A stretch of 10,721 bases of DNA, taken from Rhodobacterales bacterium. Its GTDB lineage: Bacteria > Pseudomonadota > Alphaproteobacteria > Rhodobacterales > Rhodobacteraceae. A program made the position numbers and the translations under genes. Under the pieces are notes generated by a model, which was given only the letters and a program-made list of their open reading frames with translations, had not been told where the DNA came from and searched no databases. Below, one piece after another: positions 7,014 to 10,721 of the stretch (position 1 is the stretch's first letter; every line of letters starts with the position of its first letter). The stretch is from positions 1-10,721 of the forward strand of contig JAACVA010000237.1 in NCBI GenBank assembly GCA_009992615.1. The letters are read 5' to 3'.

Positions 7014-7047
7014 AAAAAGGCCCCCCACCAATCTGGCAGGGGGTCTT
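7014..7047. terminator. Intrinsic terminator between convergent holA and serA, likely bidirectional
   Basis: AAGGCCCCC (7017-7025) pairs with GGGGGTCTT (7039-7043 plus 7044-7047), nine pairs including one G-T wobble, with an inner CCA/TGG stem. Leftward transcription from serA reads the hairpin followed by five U (complement of 7014-7018). Rightward transcription from holA reads it followed by TTGTTGTTT, a looser U-rich tract. Its place 80 bases after the holA stop and 40 after the serA stop fits a shared terminator. Confidence 0.8.
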
Positions 7048-7086
7048 GTTGTTTCCGGATCGGGCCGCATCCCGGCCCTGCCGGTG

Positions 7087-8679
7087 TCAGACCGCGAAAT
7101 TCAGCGGCCTGATCGTGCGGAACTTTCCGGTCGCGCGCAGCTTGTCCAGCACCGCCGCAGGCGGCTGATCGTCGAGGTACAACAGCGCGATGGCGTCGTG
7201 GCCCTTGTCGGACCGGCCAAGGGTAAAGTTGGCGATGTTCACGCCGTTTTCACCCAAGGTCAGGCCCAGCGCGCCGATGATGCCCGGCACGTCCTCGTTC
7301 GTGGTGTACAGCATATGTGCGCCGATTTCAGCGTCGATCGTGATGCCCTTGATCTGGATGAACCGCGGCTTTCCGTCGGAAAACACCGTGCCGGCCAAGG
7401 CGCGCTCGCGCTTTTCCGTCACCACGGTCAGCTTGATATAGCCATCGAAGCTGCCGGTTTTGCCCTGCGTCGTCGTTGTCAGATCGACACCGCGCTCCTT
7501 GGCGATCACCGGCGCGCTGACCATGTTCACGTCCGGGTTTGTTGCCTGCATGATCCCGGCCATGACGGCGGCGTTCAGCGCGGCGGTGTTCATTTCGGCC
7601 ACCTTGCCGTTGTACAACACGTTCACCGCCTTGATCGGTTCATCGGTCATCTGGCCGACAAAGCTGCCCAGATGCTCGGCCAGTTTCAGCCAGGGGCCCA
7701 TCACCTTAGCCTCTTCCGCCGTGACGGATGGCATGTTCAGCGCGTTGGTCACCGCCCCCGACAGCAGGTAATCCGACATCTGCTCGGCCACCTGAAGGGC
7801 GACATTTTCTTGTGCCTCGGTCGTGGCGGCACCCAGATGCGGGGTGCAAACGACATTGGGCAGGTTGAACAGCGGGCTGTCCTTGGCCGGCTCCACCGCG
7901 AACACGTCGAAGGCGGCACCCGCGACATGGCCCGATTTCAGCGCCTCGGCCAGTGCCGCCTCGTCCACCAGACCACCCCGCGCACAGTTGATGATGCGCA
8001 CACCGCGCTTCAGCTTGGCGATGTTCTCGGCGCTGAGGATGTTGCGGGTCTTGTCGGTCAGCGGCACATGCAGGGTGATGAAATCGGCCTTGGCCAGCAG
8101 TTCGTCCAGCTCGACCTTGCGCACGCCCAGTTCAACCGCGCGATCTTCGCTCAGGAACGGATCATAGGCGATCACCTTCATCCGCAGGCCCAGCGCACGG
8201 TCGATGACGATGCTGCCGATGTTGCCCGCACCGATCACGCCAAGTGTCTTGGCGGTCACTTCGACCCCCATGAAGCGTGATTTTTCCCATTTTCCCGCAT
8301 GGGTGCTGGCGTTGGCTTCGGGGATCTGCCGCGCCACAGCCATCATCAGCGAAATCGCATGTTCGGCGGTGGTGATCGAATTGCCGAAGGGCGTGTTCAT
8401 CACGATGATGCCCTTCTTCGATGCTGCGGGAATATCCACGTTGTCCACCCCGATCCCGGCGCGACCGATCACCTTGAGGTTTGTGGCGGCGTCCAGCACC
8501 TTGGCGGTGACCTTGGTGGCACTGCGAATCGCCAACCCGTCATATTGGCCGATCACCTGAAGCAAACGCTCTTTGTCTTTGCCAAGATTCGGCTCGAAGG
8601 TGACGTCGATGCCGCGATCACGAAAGATCTGCACGGCGGTTTCGGACAGTTCGTCAGAGACAAGTACTTTGGGGGCCAT
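7087..8679 (-). CDS. serA: D-3-phosphoglycerate dehydrogenase
   Basis: Oxidises 3-phosphoglycerate to 3-phosphohydroxypyruvate with NAD+, the committed step of serine synthesis in the cytoplasm. The 530 residues are the long type I form with four parts. Substrate-binding halves lie at about 1-100 and 285-315 (IGRAGIGVDNVD near 71-82). The NAD-binding Rossmann domain at about 100-285 has GAGNIG at 150-155 and Asp at 173 (AYDP). An allosteric substrate-binding domain follows at about 318-450, and an ACT domain at about 455-530 (LYTTNEDVPGIIGALGLTLGENGVNIA). The catalytic triad is complete: R234 in NCARGG, E263 in AVEP, and H281 in TPHLGA. The ACT domain is where serine feeds back in related enzymes. 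The ATG at 8679 has a strong binding site, AAGGAG, about 9 bases upstream. It lies 52 bases after serC with no terminator between, so it should be co-transcribed from the serC promoter. Confidence 0.98.
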   Translation of the reverse strand: MAPKVLVSDELSETAVQIFRDRGIDVTFEPNLGKDKERLLQVIGQYDGLAIRSATKVTAKVLDAATNLKVIGRAGIGVDNVDIPAASKKGIIVMNTPFGNSITTAEHAISLMMAVARQIPEANASTHAGKWEKSRFMGVEVTAKTLGVIGAGNIGSIVIDRALGLRMKVIAYDPFLSEDRAVELGVRKVELDELLAKADFITLHVPLTDKTRNILSAENIAKLKRGVRIINCARGGLVDEAALAEALKSGHVAGAAFDVFAVEPAKDSPLFNLPNVVCTPHLGAATTEAQENVALQVAEQMSDYLLSGAVTNALNMPSVTAEEAKVMGPWLKLAEHLGSFVGQMTDEPIKAVNVLYNGKVAEMNTAALNAAVMAGIMQATNPDVNMVSAPVIAKERGVDLTTTTQGKTGSFDGYIKLTVVTEKRERALAGTVFSDGKPRFIQIKGITIDAEIGAHMLYTTNEDVPGIIGALGLTLGENGVNIANFTLGRSDKGHDAIALLYLDDQPPAAVLDKLRATGKFRTIRPLNFAV

Positions 8680-8731
8680 GTCTGGCGCTCCTTCTTCAAA
8701 GTAAAAATGTGGGGTCGGGCGCAGGGCGGGG

Positions 8732-9877
8732 TTAAGCCGCCGCTGCCCTTTCGGTCTGATAGGCCCATTCGATCCAGGGCATCAGGGCGGCGACATCGGC
8801 GATTTCCACCGTGCTGCCGCACCAGATGCGCAGACCCGGCGGCGCGTCACGATACCCCCCGATGTCCAGCGCCACACCTTCGGCCTCCAGCCGTTTGGCC
8901 ACCGCCTTGGCAAAGGCGGCGCCATCGGCAATGGCAGGGTCGGTGAATTTCAGGCAGACACTGGTGGTGCTGCGATTTTCCGGCACCTCGGCCAGAAAAT
9001 CAATCCAGTCACGGCTTTCGACAAACCCGGCCACCACACCGAAATTCGCATCGGCCCGGGCGATCAGGCCGTTCAGCCCACCAACCGAGCGCGCCCAATC
9101 CAGCGCCAGCAGATAATCCTCGACGCACAGCATCGACGGCGTGTTGATCGTCTCGCCCTTGAAGATGCCTTCGATCAGCTTGCCACCCTTGGTCATGCGG
9201 AAAATCTTCGGCATCGGCCAGGCTGGGGTATAGCTTTCCAGCCGGGCCACAGCACGCGGCGACAGGATCAACATTCCATGCGCCGCTTCGCCGCCCAGCA
9301 CCTTCTGCCAGGAAAATGTTGTGACATCCAGCTTGTCCCAGGGCAGGTCCATGGCGAAGGCCGCCGAGGTGGCATCGCACAGCGTCAGCCCCTTGCGATC
9401 GGCCGGAATGGCATCGCCATTGGCCATGCGCACACCGGATGTGGTGCCGTTCCAGGTAAAACACACATCATGATCATAGTTCAGCACCGCCATGTCGGCG
9501 ATCTGGCCATAGGGCGCCTCGTGGACCGCCGCCTCGATCTTCAGCTGCTTCACGACATCCGACACCCAACCGGCGCCGAAGGATTCCCATGCCACCATCT
9601 CGGCAGGGCGTTCGCCCAGCAGGCTCCACATCGCCATTTCATAGGCGCCGGTGTCAGAGGCAGGCACGATGCCGATGCGGTAATCATTGGGAACACCCAG
9701 AATGTCGCGGGTTTCCTCGATCGCCGCCAACAGCTTGGCTTTGCCGACGGCGGCGCGATGGGACCGGCCTAGCGGGGCATCACCCAATCGATCCAATGAA
9801 AATGCGGGGGGTTTGGCGCAAGGGCCAGACGAAAAACGCGGGTTTACCGGCCGCGCGGCCGGAGCATCAAAAGCCAT
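8732..9877 (-). CDS. serC: Phosphoserine aminotransferase
   Basis: PLP-dependent class V aminotransferase that converts 3-phosphohydroxypyruvate and glutamate to O-phosphoserine and 2-oxoglutarate; the same enzyme often serves the pyridoxal phosphate pathway. The 381 residues fit the longer serC_2 subtype found in Alphaproteobacteria and Methanosarcina. Visible motifs are RFSSGPCAKPP at 14-24, LGRSHRA near 36-42 with the phosphate-binding His/Arg, a cofactor-binding segment PASDTGAYEMAMW near 72-84, WNGTTSGV near 142-149, CDATSA near 167-172, and the Schiff-base Lys at 192 in SWQKVLGGEAAHG. The C-terminal domain carries GGYRDAPPGLRIWCG. The ATG at 9877 is preceded by GAGGAT with about 7 bases spacing; this binding site lies in the loop of a hairpin that pairs the start codon (see the leader). 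It is the first gene of the serC-serA operon; serB is not in the window. Confidence 0.97.
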   Translation of the reverse strand: MAFDAPAARPVNPRFSSGPCAKPPAFSLDRLGDAPLGRSHRAAVGKAKLLAAIEETRDILGVPNDYRIGIVPASDTGAYEMAMWSLLGERPAEMVAWESFGAGWVSDVVKQLKIEAAVHEAPYGQIADMAVLNYDHDVCFTWNGTTSGVRMANGDAIPADRKGLTLCDATSAAFAMDLPWDKLDVTTFSWQKVLGGEAAHGMLILSPRAVARLESYTPAWPMPKIFRMTKGGKLIEGIFKGETINTPSMLCVEDYLLALDWARSVGGLNGLIARADANFGVVAGFVESRDWIDFLAEVPENRSTTSVCLKFTDPAIADGAAFAKAVAKRLEAEGVALDIGGYRDAPPGLRIWCGSTVEIADVAALMPWIEWAYQTERAAAA

Positions 9878-9953
9878 CTGTTATCCTCACAGATATATGC
9901 CCCTCGTTGGGGAGGGGTGTCCCACCGGGGCACCTACAGTTTCCCCGAAAAAC
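9876..9953 (-). ncRNA. Structured serC leader, probable serC RNA motif (cis-regulatory)
   Basis: On the minus strand three stems can form before serC. Hairpin A (9934-9916) pairs GGUG and CCC with GGG and CACC around one C-A mismatch. Hairpin B (9917-9900) pairs CCCCUC with GAGGGG over a six-base loop. Hairpin C (9894-9876) pairs AUCUGU with ACAGAU; its seven-base loop GAGGAUA carries the Shine-Dalgarno sequence and its 3' arm includes the A and U of the serC start codon. A and B share two bases, and UGCCCC of A can instead pair with GGGGCA of B (9904-9899), so alternative folds exist. A conserved serC RNA motif upstream of serC/serA operons is known in Alphaproteobacteria. Identity with it is inferred from position and GC-rich hairpins, not from an alignment. 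Confidence 0.55.
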
Positions 9954-9957
9954 AGTC

Positions 9958-9987
9958 AATATCCAAATGGGCTTGCGAGTCTGTCCC
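9958..9987 (-). promoter_or_regulatory. Candidate promoter for serC-serA
   Basis: Minus-strand GGGACA (9987-9982; 4 of 6 to TTGACA) and GATATT (9963-9958; 4 of 6 to TATAAT) are separated by 18 bases. Transcription from here would begin near 9951 and produce a leader of about 75 bases that contains the whole hairpin set described for the serC leader, which is the main reason to prefer it. Confidence 0.3.
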
Positions 9988-10034
9988 TGTAGTTTCGTGC
10001 AGCCCGTTGCAGAACGATGCAGGAACGCCCACGG

Positions 10035-10056
10035 AAAATTGGCACAAAATTGACAC
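10035..10056. repeat. Tandem 11-bp direct repeat
   Basis: AAAATTGGCAC (10035-10045) is followed immediately by AAAATTGACAC (10046-10056), one mismatch. The 11-base period is about one helical turn, so a protein bound to both copies would sit on the same DNA face. It lies roughly 50 bases upstream of the candidate serC -35 box, a place where activators bind. Role is inference. Confidence 0.6.
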
Positions 10057-10090
10057 AGCCGGTTCGCTGAACGTTCCCCGTTTGGACACG

Positions 10091-10124
10091 AAAAACCCCG
10101 GCGCGCTGGCGGGCGCAACCGGGG
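10091..10124 (-). terminator. Leftward intrinsic terminator upstream of serC
   Basis: CCCCGG (10096-10101) pairs with CCGGGG (10119-10124), and inside it GCGC (10103-10106) pairs with GCGC (10113-10116). On the minus strand the stem is followed by five U (complement of 10091-10095) and then CG. In the plus direction no T tract follows, so it works leftward only. It would stop transcripts coming from the right before they reach the serC promoter, or end a small transcript of its own. Confidence 0.75.
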
Positions 10125-10128
10125 CAAA

Positions 10129-10176
10129 TCAGAATAACAGAACTGTCGAGGTTCCGGCGAACGATACCGCATTCAT
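10129..10176 (-). CDS. Possible 15-residue peptide frame just before a terminator
   Basis: Minus-strand ATG at 10176 opens a frame encoding MNAVSFAGTSTVLLF and stops at 10129, four bases before the stem of the leftward terminator begins. A short frame abutting a terminator is the layout of a transcription-attenuation leader, and two of its codons are Ser and two Thr. Against it, the binding site is poor (GGTGA about 10 bases away), no promoter is evident upstream, the serine content is modest and serC begins more than 250 bases further on. Chance is a serious alternative. Confidence 0.15.
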   Translation of the reverse strand: MNAVSFAGTSTVLLF

Positions 10177-10221
10177 CGCGGCGCGTCACCCGATAATCGC
10201 CCTGCACTGGGGGTTTTCGGC

Positions 10222-10440
10222 ATGAGCAATATCATCAAGCTGCCGACTGCGCCGCAGACCTACTACACCGTCAACAAGATCGGCCCTTGGTTTGACGTTG
10301 TGCTTGTGACGCCTTGCCCCGGCAAGAACATCAAGACACGGCTTGTCGGTTTTCGGTTTCGCCATTTGGCAATCGAACGCGGTAAGCAGATGGCCGCAGA
10401 AGCCAAGCGCCCCTTCAAGGTTCGGGGGGCATCGGTATGA
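10222..10440 (+). CDS. Small protein of unknown function
   Basis: I do not recognise the family. The 72-residue product starts MSNIIKLPTAPQTYYTVNKI, continues with a hydrophobic strand-like stretch GPWFDVVLVTPCPG and ends with a basic, probably helical tail (RHLAIERGKQMAAEAKRPFKVRG). There is no signal peptide or membrane segment, and a single Cys. The net charge is positive, so nucleic-acid contact is possible but unproven. GGGGG about 8 bases before the ATG can serve as binding site. The stop overlaps the ATG of the next gene as ATGA, indicating an operon with translational coupling. GC content looks lower than in the leuS and ser genes. Small unannotated overlapping genes like these are common in prophages and islands of Rhodobacterales, but nothing here proves that origin. 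Confidence 0.65.
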   Translation: MSNIIKLPTAPQTYYTVNKIGPWFDVVLVTPCPGKNIKTRLVGFRFRHLAIERGKQMAAEAKRPFKVRGASV

Positions 10441-10721
10441 CGATGCGCACCGCGATCAAAGCCCCGCCCCGTTCGATCATGTCCACCTGCGCCAAGCCCC
10501 AGCACAAGGCGGCGGCGCGGATGGTTGGCTATGCCCTGACGCTGGGGGATGCAGACGGTTACGCCGATCTTGCTGACGTGCTGGCCTTGCGCCTGACACA
10601 GGCGGAATGCGCCGGGTTGGCGTATGCCTGTGTCAGGGCGATGGACGATAACACCGCCATGATGGTGACAGATAACGCCATGGGTGTGGAACAGCCGCAG
10701 CTTGCCAGCCCCGAGTTTATG
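10437..10721 (+). CDS. Unknown protein, 5' part only (runs off the right edge)
   Basis: Starting at the ATG that overlaps the previous stop (ATGA at 10437-10440), 95 codons stay open to the end of the window. The visible N-terminus reads MTMRTAIKAPPRSIMSTCAK, then a probably all-helical region (AAARMVGYALTLGDADGYAD, LADVLALRLTQAECAGLAYA, CVRAMDDNTAMMVTDNAMG) rich in Ala, Leu and Met. No signal peptide, transmembrane helix or known catalytic motif can be seen. An in-frame second ATG lies two codons downstream and might be the real start. The overlap with the upstream gene and the unbroken frame of 285 bases argue for a real gene. I do not recognise the family; a phage or island hypothetical protein is the best guess. 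Confidence 0.6.
   Translation, partial: MTMRTAIKAPPRSIMSTCAKPQHKAAARMVGYALTLGDADGYADLADVLALRLTQAECAGLAYACVRAMDDNTAMMVTDNAMGVEQPQLASPEFM

Larger units (their letters stand above)
9878..10221. other. Intergenic region upstream of serC
   Basis: This 344-bp gap between divergent serC and the small gene at 10222 holds, from left to right, the serC leader hairpins (to about 9953), the candidate serC promoter, an 11-bp tandem repeat at 10035-10056, a leftward intrinsic terminator at 10091-10124, a possible 15-codon leftward reading frame ending just before that terminator, and the binding site for the gene at 10222. I see no tRNA, attachment-site duplication or convincing longer gene in it. Confidence 0.6.

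Noticed and set aside
7084..8280. 398-codon plus-strand frame opposite serA
   Set aside because: It is antisense to serA, whose catalytic triad and ACT domain are intact; the plus-strand product is His/Arg/Gln-rich shadow sequence.
9931..9959. Alternative serC promoter TTGACT with 17-base spacing to TAGGTG
   Set aside because: The -35 is good but TAGGTG is a poor -10, and a start there would remove the 5' arm of leader hairpin A. GGGACA/GATATT just upstream was preferred, with low confidence.
10040..10056. Sigma-54 promoter (TTGGCAC followed by TTGACA)
   Set aside because: The -24 element looks right, but the -12 element lacks GC and the GG-to-GA spacing is one base short. The match comes from the tandem repeat.

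Overview
The window looks like chromosomal DNA of an alphaproteobacterium of the order Rhodobacterales (Roseobacter/Paracoccus relatives). The pointers are high GC with GC-rich third codon positions, a Rhodobacter-type porin with a short AAA-ending signal peptide, the block DUF3576 lipoprotein / leuS / lptE / holA, and a serC-serA operon whose SerC is the longer alphaproteobacterial form. The assignment rests on recognised protein families, not on a database search.

Layout, left to right. (1) 1-683, minus strand: N-terminal part of an outer-membrane porin running off the left edge. (2) 684-975: divergent intergenic region with GC-rich dyads and a candidate promoter for the next gene. (3) 976-1488, plus: small DUF3576 lipoprotein. 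(4) 1508-2752, minus: GT4-type glycosyltransferase, convergent with the lipoprotein gene and divergent from leuS. It sits inside a block that is often continuous in relatives. (5) 2753-2897: compact divergent promoter region with an 11-bp inverted repeat and a 9-bp direct repeat. (6) 2898-6935, plus: leuS, lptE and holA with overlapping ends, a translationally coupled operon. (7) 7014-7047: terminator hairpin between convergent holA and serA, apparently bidirectional. (8) 9877-7087, minus: serC then serA, 52 bp apart, the first two steps of serine synthesis from 3-phosphoglycerate. (9) 9878-10221: serC upstream region with a structured leader that presents or hides the serC ribosome binding site, a candidate promoter, an 11-bp tandem repeat and a leftward intrinsic terminator with no obvious gene to serve. 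(10) 10222 to the right edge, plus: two small overlapping genes of unknown function, the second cut by the window end. Their composition and lack of recognisable family suggest accessory (island or prophage) DNA beginning here.

Functionally most of the window is housekeeping: leucyl-tRNA charging, LPS transport to the outer membrane (LptE), replication clamp loading (HolA), serine synthesis, and envelope proteins (porin, lipoprotein, glycosyltransferase). The most interesting non-coding element is the serC leader. Its run of mutually exclusive G/C blocks and a stem over the start codon fit the serC RNA motif reported from comparative genomics of Alphaproteobacteria, whose mechanism and ligand, as far as I know, are not settled. 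I saw no CRISPR array, insertion sequence, tRNA, rRNA or defence system.
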